A stretch of DNA of 64,000 nucleotides, from NCBI RefSeq assembly GCF_005771635.1, contig NZ_VBWP01000003.1, positions 229,882-293,881 on the forward strand. The letters run 5' to 3'. Position numbers and translations under genes: made by a program. The notes under the pieces were generated by a model. The model had not been told where the DNA came from. It did no database searches and saw only the letters and a list, made by a program, of their open reading frames with translations. This DNA comes from Culicoidibacter larvae (GTDB lineage Bacteria > Bacillota_I > Bacilli_A > Culicoidibacterales > Culicoidibacteraceae). Of the stretch, positions 18,255 through 26,887 are shown piece after piece. Each line of letters opens with the position of its first letter. Position 1 is the first letter of the stretch.

Positions 18255-18477
18255 ACTAACATCTCCTAATATTATTCATTTATTTACAGTTGAACTGCAT
18301 GAACAGTTTGTTTTTCTTGGGTTTGTATATATACTTTTTATATAACTCCTCTTTGCTTCGGTTATACTTAGTTTCTTAAAAAATTGATATTACATTTCAA
18401 AAAATAACATCCTTCCAATAAATTGTTTTGCATAAAGCCATAATATTTGACAAAAATAAATAGAAATGATATCTTAT

Positions 18478-18695
18478 TAAGGACATTAGAGGTCTTTAAT
18501 AGAGATAGAACAAAAATTGAACTTTTCCAACTTAGCCCTGCATACGATGCTAATTCTGGCCAGAACTGATTGTGAAGAAGAAATTATGAAAGGTTACGAA
18601 AGTCACATATACAGCTGCTTGAAAGATAAATCTTTAGCCGATGCTTTAGAGTAAATTTTTTTGGTTATTACAGACTTCAGAGGTCTTTAATAACC
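18478..18695 (+). promoter_or_regulatory. Two related hairpins around a small open frame upstream of the zinc lipoprotein gene
   Basis: AGAGGTCTTTAATA occurs at 18488-18501 and 18679-18692, each as the 3' arm of a hairpin. The second is GGTTATTA...AGAC/GTCT...TAATAACC (18663-18695). Between them a plus-strand frame without a start codon ends at about 18655 (...YESHIYSCLKDKSLADALE). The hairpins may be leader regulation of the downstream gene or the edges of a small relic. The rest of the 18255-18758 spacer shows nothing clear. Confidence 0.35.
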
Positions 18696-18758
18696 TCATT
18701 CTATCATGACACTAAAAAATATGTCAACAAAATCAACTTATATCCTTAGGAGGACCAT

Positions 18759-19793
18759 ATGAAAAAAATTATCACTGTAATTGCTGCACTTAGCTTGGCG
18801 CTTATTCCCTTAGCTGCCTGCCAAAACATAAACCCGGATAACAGTAATGTACTCACCATTAAAACAACTGTCTATCCCATCGTTGAATTTACCAAACGTA
18901 TCGGCGGCGACGCTGTCGATGTGCAAAGTGTCTTCGCCAACGGCTCAGACTCACACATCTATGACCCGACCCCACAAGAAATTGTCGACCTCAATGATGC
19001 TGACCTCTTCCTTAATATCGACATCGGTGATTACCATACCATCACCGAGAAATTAAAAGCCGCTGCTCCTAATTTAGAATTCGTTGATGTTGCTGCCGGA
19101 GTTGCTACCATTGAAGGTGGTCACAATCACGATCATGACCACAATGAAAGCGAAGCTAATCATGATGAAGAACATGATCATGACCACAATGAAAGCGAAG
19201 CTAATCATGATGAAGAACATGATCATGACCATGATGAAAGCGAAGCTAGTCACGATGAAGAACACAATCATGAATTTGATCCCCACATCTGGCTTGATCC
19301 CGTACGGGCAAGCTTCATGGCTGAAAACATTAAAAATGAGCTGGTACGTAAACTTCCTGATCAAGCAGCCGCTTTCGAAGCCAACTTCGAGACATTAAAA
19401 ACAGAACTGGCGACCTTGAATGATGAATTTAGTACCGGACTGGAGCCATATGCTGAAGACACCTTCTTTGTTACCCACGCTGCCTACGGATACCTTGCAG
19501 ACGAATACCATTTAAACCAAGTTGCGCTCTCAGGATTTACCGGTGATTCTGAACTCTCTTCGGCGCAATTAGTTGAAATTGCTGATGAATTAAAAGCCCA
19601 CAATACACAATATATTCTTGCTGAAAAAAATGTAAGCAACAAACAAGCTGATGTATTAGCTAACGAGTTAGATATCAGCACCCTGCCAATCTACAACTTA
19701 GAGACCCTTACTCAAGCTGAAATTGATGGTGGTCAAACTTACTTTACCTTGATGCGAGAGAATCTAAAGAATTTACAAGCAGCTCTTAAATAG
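18759..19793 (+). CDS. Zinc/manganese ABC transporter substrate-binding lipoprotein (ZnuA/AdcA-like)
   Basis: A 344-residue lipoprotein with lipobox 'LAAC' at residue 21. The cluster A-I metal-binding fold is supported by 'SVFANGSDSHIYDPTPQEI', 'HEFDPHIWLDP', 'FFVTHAAYGYLADEY' and the C-terminal Asp/His region. Between strands there is a His/Asp/Glu-rich loop of about 50 residues built of 15-residue repeats (H-D-H-D-H-N-E-S-E), typical of zinc rather than manganese binders. ATG 18759 behind AGGAGG. The permease and ATPase genes usually found beside it are absent, so it must share a transporter encoded elsewhere. Its own terminator follows at 19932. Confidence 0.9.
   Translation: MKKIITVIAALSLALIPLAACQNINPDNSNVLTIKTTVYPIVEFTKRIGGDAVDVQSVFANGSDSHIYDPTPQEIVDLNDADLFLNIDIGDYHTITEKLKAAAPNLEFVDVAAGVATIEGGHNHDHDHNESEANHDEEHDHDHNESEANHDEEHDHDHDESEASHDEEHNHEFDPHIWLDPVRASFMAENIKNELVRKLPDQAAAFEANFETLKTELATLNDEFSTGLEPYAEDTFFVTHAAYGYLADEYHLNQVALSGFTGDSELSSAQLVEIADELKAHNTQYILAEKNVSNKQADVLANELDISTLPIYNLETLTQAEIDGGQTYFTLMRENLKNLQAALK
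19131..19265 (+). repeat. Three 45-bp tandem repeats inside the zinc-binding loop
   Basis: Units 19131-19175, 19176-19220 and 19221-19265. The first two are identical and the third has a few changes. Each encodes 15 residues rich in His, Asp and Glu. Copy number is likely to vary by slippage. Confidence 0.9.
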
Positions 19794-19931
19794 TAATAGG
19801 TTTGAAATGAGTTAATTCACTATTTACACTAGGCAATATTAAAAATACTTAGCTTTAGGAAATATAAAACTACTTTACTTATTGTAAGCTATGCATTTAC
19901 AAAAGACTGTAAAATTACAATAAATTTGAAA

Positions 19932-19960
19932 AGAGAAGCCAGTACTGGCTCCTCTTTTTT
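19932..19960 (+). terminator. Terminator downstream of the zinc lipoprotein gene
   Basis: AGAGAAGCCAGT pairs with ACTGGCTCCTCT and is followed by a run of T's. The remaining spacer to 20270 holds only a dispersed repeat copy (20030-20070). Confidence 0.85.
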
Positions 19961-20029
19961 GTATGCTAAACTTACTATTCATCTTTTTTATAGTTGTATG
20001 ATTTGTAACTCTTCTAGAGGTAATATAAT

Positions 20030-20070
20030 CTAAATTATATGAATATTATGAGATAGTGATTTTTATATGT
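20030..20070 (+). repeat. About 40-bp dispersed repeat, copy 2
   Basis: AAATTATATGAATATTATGA and following bases; see 15248-15290. Confidence 0.5.
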
Positions 20071-20269
20071 AGATAAAAGTCATGAGAAAAGCTTTTATGA
20101 CCATGAATACGTGCACATCTATACTACTCCATTTTATCATAGATAATTGATGGCTGTAATTAAGGAGACCATTCATTGAAATCTACTTTTAGTTCATTTT
20201 CTATATATTTATTAAATTTATTCTTGCTGTTTGATTAAGTGAATTTTTTTGATTGTACTTACGATGTAA

Positions 20270-21574
20270 CTAATAACGTTCCGTCTTATACCACTTACTT
20301 TTGCGCTTAAAGATAACGTCCAACAAATAGGATCCATAAGCACGCAGCGAGATTAAAATAAATAGTTGGGCGTAAGTGAAATATGATACACATGACATAA
20401 TAAAGTTACGAACAGTACTCTGCCCTTTATCAGTAACTAACGCCAAATTAATTTGCAATACATATAAAGTGTACATAAGTCCCCAGGAAACTACAAAAAT
20501 AATATATACACCGTGCGAGAGTTCAATTGGAAAGACCAGGCCAAGGCCAAATAAGTTTAGCAGCGCAAAAATGATTCCAAGCAGAAATAGTATATCCGAG
20601 ATGACTACTGCCAGTAAAAACCAAAAGTATGTCGATATATAATAAAATGTTTCTAGCTTTATCCGCCAATCATTATGGGTTACCAAACGCTTCAAGTTTT
20701 TAACTACAACATATAAGTTGCCCTTCGCCCATCGCGTTCGTTGCTTAACATATACAGAAACCTGTTCTGGCTCTTGCTGATATGCCTCCGAGCGACTTTC
20801 CAGGGCAATCCGATATCCCTTTGTCATCACCGCAAAACCAAGCTCGGTGTCTTCAGTAAGAGCCTTCTCATCCCAGCCACCGATTTCCTCGACCACTGAG
20901 CGCTTAATAATAAAATTGGTGCCCGGAATCTGACCAAGACGAAATAACTCCCAGCGACCGGTATGCACAATTCGCTGTGAAACCACTAACTCCAGGTTAA
21001 TCATTTGTGTCAAGAAGTTGCGATCACGGTTTCGTGCCTTATTCCTACCAAAAATCGCTCCATATTTTGGATCTTCCAGTGCCTTTCGTACCAAAAAAAG
21101 CAAGGCATTTCGTTCCGGAGCAGCATCCGCATCATAAATACAAATATACTCACCGACAGCAAATTCACGCGCTAAATTTAATACTTTGGACTTACCTCCA
21201 CCTTGTCCCTCACCACTGATTGTTTGGATAATAATATCCCGCTTCTCATACTTCTTTTTCACTTGCTTCATAACTAATGCCGTTTTATCTGAAGAGTTAT
21301 CATCCATAACAATTAATTGCATCCTATCCCTCGGATAATTCATTGCTAAAATCCGCTCCATAGTCAAACCAATAACCGGCTCTTCATCATGAGCCGGAAC
21401 GATAACCGTAACCATTGGCAAATTATCCCAATCAATATCAGCAAAATTGACTGTCTCAGCTAACTTCTTAAAGTGAAACCGTAACGCTCCGATAATAATT
21501 ACCAATGATTCAGCAATTGATAACCAAATTGAGATGACTGAAAAAACCAATAATATCGCAAAAACTACCGCCAT
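20270..21574 (-). CDS. Family 2 glycosyltransferase (exopolysaccharide / poly-GlcNAc synthase-like)
   Basis: A 434-residue inner-membrane processive glycosyltransferase. It has an N-terminal membrane helix, 'VIVPAHDEEPVIGLTMERIL', 'VMDDNSSDKT', 'CIYDADAAPE' (DxD-type), 'ALTEDTELGFAVMTKGYRI' (TED) and 'QRTRWAKGN' (QxxRW), then about four C-terminal helices. These motifs mark synthases such as IcaA/PgaC and B. subtilis YdaM. ATG 21574 with GAGG 8 bases upstream lies one base after the stop of a small membrane protein gene. Upstream in the operon is a degenerate-GGDEF protein, so synthesis is probably controlled by cyclic di-GMP. Confidence 0.88.
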   Translation of the reverse strand: MAVVFAILLVFSVISIWLSIAESLVIIIGALRFHFKKLAETVNFADIDWDNLPMVTVIVPAHDEEPVIGLTMERILAMNYPRDRMQLIVMDDNSSDKTALVMKQVKKKYEKRDIIIQTISGEGQGGGKSKVLNLAREFAVGEYICIYDADAAPERNALLFLVRKALEDPKYGAIFGRNKARNRDRNFLTQMINLELVVSQRIVHTGRWELFRLGQIPGTNFIIKRSVVEEIGGWDEKALTEDTELGFAVMTKGYRIALESRSEAYQQEPEQVSVYVKQRTRWAKGNLYVVVKNLKRLVTHNDWRIKLETFYYISTYFWFLLAVVISDILFLLGIIFALLNLFGLGLVFPIELSHGVYIIFVVSWGLMYTLYVLQINLALVTDKGQSTVRNFIMSCVSYFTYAQLFILISLRAYGSYLLDVIFKRKSKWYKTERY

Positions 21575-21575
21575 A

Positions 21576-21737
21576 TTAATTACCTCGATATTGCTTTTTA
21601 TAATGAGCAATATACTTTCTTCTTAGAATTATCGTGAAAATCACCAGAACAATTGTTGTAATAGTAAAAAATAGTAGTACTGTTCCCGATATTGCAAGCA
21701 AGAATATTTGAAAAACACTAGCGTATATATTCACCAT
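21576..21737 (-). CDS. 53-residue membrane protein in the exopolysaccharide operon
   Basis: A short minus-strand gene with ATG 21737 preceded by AGGAGG at an ideal 6-base spacing. It overlaps the 3' end of the GGDEF gene by 20 bases and ends one base before the glycosyltransferase ATG. The protein is MVNIYASVFQIFLLAISGTV, a continuous hydrophobic stretch, and a basic tail (RRKYIAHYKKQYRGN): one membrane helix with the tail probably inside. The position recalls the small accessory subunits IcaD/PgaD of poly-GlcNAc synthases, but no sequence similarity can be claimed at this length. Confidence 0.75.
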   Translation of the reverse strand: MVNIYASVFQIFLLAISGTVLLFFTITTIVLVIFTIILRRKYIAHYKKQYRGN

Positions 21738-22593
21738 CAATATCCTCCTCCGTCAATTGTCTTAATTTATATAATGCACCATCAACACCCTTTACCTGAA
21801 TAATATGTTTGAGTTCTATATTATTAGTCATGCCATATTTTACTTGAATAGATAATTGTTCAAAAGTCGACGTATTTAAGCTTGCTTCTATGAGTAAACG
21901 TTTCAAATTTTTCCCTCGTTCTTCCGCACCATATGGCAATAAAAACATGAATGCATCTTTCCCATTCCAATACATTTTTTCATTTATAGATAAAATGTTC
22001 TGATACTTAATATGCAATGAATTAATCAAGTCATAGAATGGTTCAACCCCAAGTTCATCCTTTATAAAATCAATAAACTCAATCCGCAATATTGAAACCA
22101 TATATCGGTATCTTGGATATTGTTCACGAATAGACTCTTGGACTCCTAAATCATCCTCAAATGCTGACAAGTTTGCAATACCAACGCGCTCATCAATTAA
22201 AGTGATCGCGCCCGCTTTCTTTAATCGTCGATAAGCAATCATAACATCTATTTGCAATCGCCGGACGTAACTTGCCATCCCGCACATTGTTGGAATCAAA
22301 ATAATTCTCACGTAGTCAATCCAAATTGGACTTGGCGCATAAGTCGTTAACCAAACGGTATACCAAACAATATACAAAAATCCAAATATTGCCGCGGCGG
22401 CTATTCCACCAAAATAACCAATAGAGACTGCTACAAGCGCACCAAAATTAATTATTAGATCAACCCAATCAAAACTCTGGGTAATAAAAATCTTTACATA
22501 TAATAAAACTCCATTTATTATAATTAATAAGATTAATAACCCATATACTTGTTGCAGCTTTACCAGACGATTTGACTTAAAAAATCTGAACAT
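21718..22593 (-). CDS. Membrane protein with degenerate GGDEF domain (YdaK-like cyclic di-GMP receptor candidate)
   Basis: A 291-residue protein. Residues 15-125 contain four to five membrane helices. Residues 135-285 follow the diguanylate cyclase layout ('TLIDERVGIANLSAFEDDL' in place of DxLTGLxNRRxFxxxL), but the catalytic GGDEF loop is 'WNGKDAF'. It therefore cannot be an active cyclase by known rules. In B. subtilis the degenerate GGDEF protein YdaK, in an operon with the glycosyltransferase YdaM, binds cyclic di-GMP through such a domain. First gene of the three-gene unit; no promoter stands out. Confidence 0.75.
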   Translation of the reverse strand: MFRFFKSNRLVKLQQVYGLLILLIIINGVLLYVKIFITQSFDWVDLIINFGALVAVSIGYFGGIAAAAIFGFLYIVWYTVWLTTYAPSPIWIDYVRIILIPTMCGMASYVRRLQIDVMIAYRRLKKAGAITLIDERVGIANLSAFEDDLGVQESIREQYPRYRYMVSILRIEFIDFIKDELGVEPFYDLINSLHIKYQNILSINEKMYWNGKDAFMFLLPYGAEERGKNLKRLLIEASLNTSTFEQLSIQVKYGMTNNIELKHIIQVKGVDGALYKLRQLTEEDIDGEYIR

Positions 22594-22772
22594 ATTAAAT
22601 CCTCCTCAATCCGAGTTATATATATTATAGCAAATTTATCAATATATTTTCCCATTATTAGTATGGACAAGATAAAGAACTGTAAAAAAATATCAAATAT
22701 TTGTCACGGAATTGACATAAAACTGATTTATTATTATCTCTAGTCTTACTTTTATTTCTAGAGGTTAATATA

Positions 22773-23441
22773 ATGAAGTTTTTGATGGGTTTAACAACAA
22801 CACAACTAAAAACCATTGCAATAATAGCAATGGTAATTGATCATGTTGGAGTTGTATTTTTTCCGAATATTATTATCTTCAGAATCATTGGCAGATTAAC
22901 ATTTCCGATTATGTCTTATTTTATTATGAAGGGTTTTTTACATACAAGCAATTTAAAAAAGTATTTTGTGCGAATAATTCTTACATTGTGTTTCTCTATT
23001 ATTCCATACTATCTTGTTTTCGATGTGTGGTCTGGAACTGTCATGTTTACATTTATTTTATCATTAATACTACTATATTGTTATAAAAAAAATATGTTGC
23101 TATTCTTTGCATCACTTCTACCATGTTTAATCTTGTCACGTTTTAGTGATTATTCTTACTTCGGTTTATTCTTGCCACTAATTTTTTACATAGCTAGACT
23201 CAGAAATATGAGTTATCTTCCATATATTTATATTATAGTAACTTCGTCTTTAGCTGTATATTTTCTTGGATACATGCATATTTATTGCGTTCCAGTTGGT
23301 ATTTTTATGCTTTTACCTTTGCCATTCCTTGAAAATTCAACTTATAACAAAAGAAAAAACATAAAATATAAATATCTATTTTATGTTTTTTATCCAAGTC
23401 ATTTATTTATTCTGTTTATTTTGCAAAACATTTTGAAGTAA
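22773..23441 (+). CDS. TraX family integral membrane protein
   Basis: A 222-residue polytopic membrane protein. 'TTQLKTIAIIAMVIDHVGVV', 'FRIIGRLTFPIMSYFIMKGF' and 'HTSNLKKYFVRI' are the hallmark N-terminal motifs of the TraX family, named for F-pilin N-acetylation but widespread as chromosomal acyltransferase-like proteins. ATG 22773 with GAGG upstream. Stand-alone gene; the substrate is probably a surface molecule (inference). Confidence 0.85.
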   Translation: MKFLMGLTTTQLKTIAIIAMVIDHVGVVFFPNIIIFRIIGRLTFPIMSYFIMKGFLHTSNLKKYFVRIILTLCFSIIPYYLVFDVWSGTVMFTFILSLILLYCYKKNMLLFFASLLPCLILSRFSDYSYFGLFLPLIFYIARLRNMSYLPYIYIIVTSSLAVYFLGYMHIYCVPVGIFMLLPLPFLENSTYNKRKNIKYKYLFYVFYPSHLFILFILQNILK

Positions 23442-23468
23442 GCAATTCAATTTTAATATAACAGTCAA

Positions 23469-23768
23469 TTAGACCAGTTTGGCTTTATAACCCATTATGC
23501 CACCTTTAATATTAATTACTTGGTATCCTTGCTTCGTTAAAATGCGACAAGCTTTACCACTTCTCATTCCGGAAGCACAGATAATGTAATACTCATGATT
23601 TTTATCTAGTATTTCTGGGTGTTTTAGAAGTTTAGATAGTTCAATATTTTTAGATCTTGGTAAATGTCCAGCTGCAAATTCTTCCTTGCTGCGAACATCA
23701 ATTATTGTATGGTTCTTAACATCTATTTCTTTTGCTGATATATTTGGATATTTTTTTGTGAAAAACAC
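23469..23768 (-). CDS. Single-domain rhodanese
   Basis: A 99-residue sulfurtransferase with the active-site loop CASGMRS (persulfide Cys) and the CH2 motif 'IIDVRSKEEFAAGHLPRSKN'. GTG start with AGGGGA 7 bases upstream, three bases after the previous gene's stop. Last gene of the AbrB - CoA-disulfide reductase - rhodanese - rhodanese operon. It probably relays sulfane sulfur. Confidence 0.9.
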   Translation of the reverse strand: MFFTKKYPNISAKEIDVKNHTIIDVRSKEEFAAGHLPRSKNIELSKLLKHPEILDKNHEYYIICASGMRSGKACRILTKQGYQVINIKGGIMGYKAKLV

Positions 23769-23771
23769 TTT

Positions 23772-24068
23772 TTATTCCCCTTTCATGTGTCTAAACATAG
23801 ACATGCCACCAGACACATTAGTTACATTATATCCAAGCTCTGTTAGTCGATTACAAACTGCTGAACTTCTACCACCTGACTCGCAAATTAAATAGTAATG
23901 ATTGTGTATATCCAAAAATTTTTCTGGATTGTAGAATAAACCTGCTGCTGGAATGTTTGTAGCTCCAGAGATATGACCGGATTGAAACTCGTTAATTTCT
24001 CGAACATCAATAATTGCGATATTATTAGTATCGAGTTTCAATAATTCTTCTACTGCAATTGATTTCAT
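23772..24068 (-). CDS. Single-domain rhodanese
   Basis: A 98-residue rhodanese with active loop CESGGRS and 'IIDVREINEFQSGHISGATN'. It sits between the CoA-disulfide reductase and the other rhodanese, all on the same strand with short gaps. The pair differ in the active loop (CESGGRS versus CASGMRS), so they may act on different persulfide donors. Confidence 0.9.
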   Translation of the reverse strand: MKSIAVEELLKLDTNNIAIIDVREINEFQSGHISGATNIPAAGLFYNPEKFLDIHNHYYLICESGGRSSAVCNRLTELGYNVTNVSGGMSMFRHMKGE

Positions 24069-24107
24069 TTATTTCTCTCCCTTTCATTTAGTTATATATT
24101 ATTTGTA

Positions 24108-25772
24108 TTATACTTTTTTGTTTTGTCGAATATATTCTTCATACAATTTATAGCCCCCACTTAAATTATATACTGTAATATTTGGACAGGATTGCTTTAA
24201 AAACTGTTGCGCGAGATATCCACGTAAACCAACCTGACATACGACGTAGAGAATATCTTCATTAGGAATTTGCGTTTTTCTTGTTTGGATATCATCAATT
24301 GGTATATTAATACTTCCAGGAATATTCCCGAGTTTGTACTCCTCTGGCGTTCTTACATCAACAATTTTAATACCAGAATTCACGAGCGATTCAACATCCT
24401 GGACTTTAAATGTTTTATGAATTCCTTCAATAGTGTTCATAGCTACATAACCAGCAATATTTACTGGGTCCTTTGCACTTGAGTATGGAGGTGCATAGGT
24501 TAGTTCTAGTTCTGTTAAATCCTGAACAATAAATCCAGCTTTAATTGCTGTTGCAATTACATCAATTCGCTTTTCGGTTCCTTCTTTTCCAATAGCTTGA
24601 GCACCTAAAATTTTTCCTGTATCGGGATTAAAAAGAACCTTTAATGTAACATCGCTTGAATTTGGATAATAACTAGCATGATTACTACGAGTAATATGGA
24701 TTTCTTCAAAATTCATGTTACTCCCTCTGAGTTGATCAGCATTTAAACCAGTTGAAGCAGCAGTATATTCAAAAATCTTTAGTACACTACTACCAATACT
24801 TCCAAAATACTTTTTATTACGACCATGAATATTATCGGCAATAATTACAGCTTGTCTATTTGCAGGACCAGCTAGAGGAATTCGCACGGGTTCTCCAGTG
24901 ATCAAACTCTTAATTTCGGCTGCATCACCACCTGCATAAATGCTTGGGTTACTTGTCTGCAAGAATTCATTTGTTTTTATTCCGCCAGTTACTCCAATTT
25001 GTAAGCCAGCCTTCTGTGCGAGTTTAATCTCAGGAGATACACCGATAGATAGTACAGAAAAGTCAACATGTAAATTATTCCCATTATCAAGGATTACAAG
25101 TTTACCTTCCTCCAAGAAGGCATTAACTGATGTATTGTTAATAATATTAATACCCTTTTCAATTAATATATTTTCAATCATAACTGACATTTCTTCGTCA
25201 AAGGGCGCAAGAATATGCTTTGATTTATTAACTAGAGTTACTGAAAAACCTCTCTCAAGTAAATTTTCTGCAACCTCAACGCCAATAAAACCACCACCAA
25301 TTACCAAAGCATTCTGCTTATTTGATATCTGACATTGATTGAATAATGAGTCAACATCATTAATGTTTCTTAAAAAATAGACATTTTTAGCATTCGAAAG
25401 TCCTTTAATTTCTGGATGAATTGGATTAGCTCCCGGAGCTAAGATTAGATAGTCATAACTTTCTGAATATCTATAACCAGAAGTAGTGTCTACTATTTCA
25501 ATTTCTTTCTTTAGGGAGTCTATATTAATTACTTCGCTGTTTATTCTAACCTGAACGCCATATCGCTTATTAAATTTTTGTGGGGTTTGGAGTAACAGCA
25601 CTTCGCGCTCTTTAATGATATCTCCAATGTAATATGGTAATCCACAATTGGCAAATGAGACATGCTTACCACGTTCGAAAATGATGATTTCATCATTATT
25701 GTTTAGTCGGCTCAGTCGAGCAGCAGCAGTAGCACCAACAGCTACACCACCGACTATTAATATTTTACTCAT
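24108..25772 (-). CDS. CoA-disulfide reductase / NADH-dependent persulfide reductase with C-terminal rhodanese domain
   Basis: A 554-residue flavoenzyme. FAD motif GGVAVGATAAARLSR at the N-terminus; redox Cys in 'SFANCGLPYYIGD' (residue about 43); NAD motif 'VIGGGFIGVEVAENL'; second FAD motif 'IYAGGDAAEI'; dimerisation domain to about residue 455; rhodanese domain (460-550) with active Cys in 'YVVCQVGLRGYL'. The same fusion is known to reduce CoA-polysulfide or persulfide. ATG 25772 overlaps the regulator stop (ATGA). Part of a sulfur-redox operon. Confidence 0.92.
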   Translation of the reverse strand: MSKILIVGGVAVGATAAARLSRLNNNDEIIIFERGKHVSFANCGLPYYIGDIIKEREVLLLQTPQKFNKRYGVQVRINSEVINIDSLKKEIEIVDTTSGYRYSESYDYLILAPGANPIHPEIKGLSNAKNVYFLRNINDVDSLFNQCQISNKQNALVIGGGFIGVEVAENLLERGFSVTLVNKSKHILAPFDEEMSVMIENILIEKGINIINNTSVNAFLEEGKLVILDNGNNLHVDFSVLSIGVSPEIKLAQKAGLQIGVTGGIKTNEFLQTSNPSIYAGGDAAEIKSLITGEPVRIPLAGPANRQAVIIADNIHGRNKKYFGSIGSSVLKIFEYTAASTGLNADQLRGSNMNFEEIHITRSNHASYYPNSSDVTLKVLFNPDTGKILGAQAIGKEGTEKRIDVIATAIKAGFIVQDLTELELTYAPPYSSAKDPVNIAGYVAMNTIEGIHKTFKVQDVESLVNSGIKIVDVRTPEEYKLGNIPGSINIPIDDIQTRKTQIPNEDILYVVCQVGLRGYLAQQFLKQSCPNITVYNLSGGYKLYEEYIRQNKKV

Positions 25773-25990
25773 TTCTCATCCTCCAGTGATTTTAACTGCA
25801 AGACAAACTCGTTTAAACTATCTGCTTTCATAATTGTCATGGTATTATTACTCTTATCGCCAATCACAATTAGGCTGTCACCAGCTTCAACATTAAAATA
25901 TTCTCTTGCTTTCTTTGGAATTACAATTTGCCCGCGTTCACCAACACGAACTGTACCGCAAATACATTTTCCATCTTTAAATTCTAGCAT
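25769..25990 (-). CDS. AbrB/SpoVT-type DNA-binding regulator
   Basis: A 73-residue protein from ATG 25990 (AGGAA upstream; the longer frame to 26023 has no ribosome site). 'VRVGERGQIVIPKKAREYFN' and 'AGDSLIVIGD' define the swapped-hairpin AbrB fold. Two extra Cys (KCICG) near the N-terminus, not usual in the family, could sense thiol or persulfide state. It heads the operon and lies next to mirrored 20-base sites, so autoregulation and control of the divergent Fe-S gene are likely. Confidence 0.85.
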   Translation of the reverse strand: MLEFKDGKCICGTVRVGERGQIVIPKKAREYFNVEAGDSLIVIGDKSNNTMTIMKADSLNEFVLQLKSLEDEK

Positions 25991-26008
25991 ATAAATATTT
26001 CCTTTCGT

Positions 26009-26105
26009 AATATGATAATTCATATTTTACATATATAATATGAATTTGTCAACAAAATTGCTTGACGCTTGAATTATAAAATACTAAAATATGAATTATC
26101 ATATT
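26009..26105. promoter_or_regulatory. Mirrored operator pair in the divergent spacer
   Basis: AATATGATAATTCATATTTT (26009-26028) is the exact reverse complement of AAAATATGAATTATCATATT (26086-26105). A third half-like AATATGAATT lies at 26038-26047. Each copy is just upstream of a ribosome site (minus: regulator gene; plus: TTG-start gene), so one protein could bind both to repress both directions. Confidence 0.7.
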
Positions 26106-26119
26106 TAAGGAGTGATTTT

Positions 26120-26686
26120 TTGAAAAAAATATATAGCAATAGGCTATCTTGGATTATATTAGTAATAGTTCTTATAATACCAATGGTACATATTTATCTA
26201 GCACTTATAATGATAGGATGTTTGTATTTTCCGATACATTATCTGTTAAAAACTAAGAGCAATGTGTTTTGCGTAAATTATTGTCCACGTGCTAAATACT
26301 TGTCAAAGCTAAGTAAAGTTTCTAGAAATGAAAAGGTTGGATATCTATATGCAAATGGAACAATCAGAAAGCTTGTATTTGGATACTTCATTATAAATAT
26401 TGTCTTTATCGCAATTACTACCCTATTAGTAGCTCTTTCTCTCATAGAACCAATAGTAAAAGTTCGATTGTTTTTCTTTATACCTCTACCCTATTTTCCG
26501 CAAATATTCAATTACATTGGATTTCCTTGGATTGCTCATTTATCGTTTAGATTTTATTCAATGATTCTATCAACAGTAATTATTGGTACAATACTTGGGA
26601 TAATTTATAAGCCTAGGACTTGGTGCCAAGTTTGTCCAATTACATCAATAAATAAAGTGCATTTGAATAGAAATAAAACAGATTGA
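26120..26686 (+). CDS. Membrane protein with two Fe-S-type cysteine motifs
   Basis: A 188-residue protein starting with TTG 26120 (AAGGAG 7 bases upstream). About five hydrophobic segments. Cysteines occur as 'CVNYCPRAKYL' near residue 75 and 'WCQVCPITSINK' near the C-terminus, the CxxxCP/CxxCP pattern seen in NapH/NosR-like 4Fe-4S membrane proteins. It is transcribed divergently from the CoA-disulfide reductase operon under mirrored sites, so it may pass electrons to or from thiol/persulfide reduction. The exact reaction is unknown. Confidence 0.7.
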   Translation: MKKIYSNRLSWIILVIVLIIPMVHIYLALIMIGCLYFPIHYLLKTKSNVFCVNYCPRAKYLSKLSKVSRNEKVGYLYANGTIRKLVFGYFIINIVFIAITTLLVALSLIEPIVKVRLFFFIPLPYFPQIFNYIGFPWIAHLSFRFYSMILSTVIIGTILGIIYKPRTWCQVCPITSINKVHLNRNKTD

Positions 26687-26727
26687 GAAATCATGTATGT
26701 ATTGCAAGCTGGTCTTGCTGTGCACAA

Positions 26728-26770
26728 TCCTTATTATATGAATTTTGAGAAAAAGTGATAAATATATTTT
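26728..26770 (+). repeat. About 40-bp dispersed repeat, copy 3
   Basis: TTATTATATGAATTTTGAGA and following bases; see 15248-15290. The most diverged of the three. Confidence 0.4.
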
Positions 26771-26787
26771 TTCAAATATTCCAACAC

Positions 26788-26816
26788 AAAAACGACCAAA
26801 AAACGGTCGTTTTTAT
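26788..26816. terminator. Terminator
   Basis: AAAAACGACC pairs with GGTCGTTTTT; A and T runs on both sides allow use from either direction. It sits between the Fe-S membrane gene and the SRAP remnant. Confidence 0.75.
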
Positions 26817-26887
26817 TTTGCTATTGGTTGCCATGATAGCTGTACATCCATTTTTGGTCGTGTCTATTGTTCTAGATCAGTGCCGGC

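Noticed and set aside
19131..19265. Regular 45-bp repeats that could suggest a CRISPR-like array
   Set aside because: They are directly joined, lie in frame inside a lipoprotein gene and encode a metal-binding loop; there are no spacers or cas genes.
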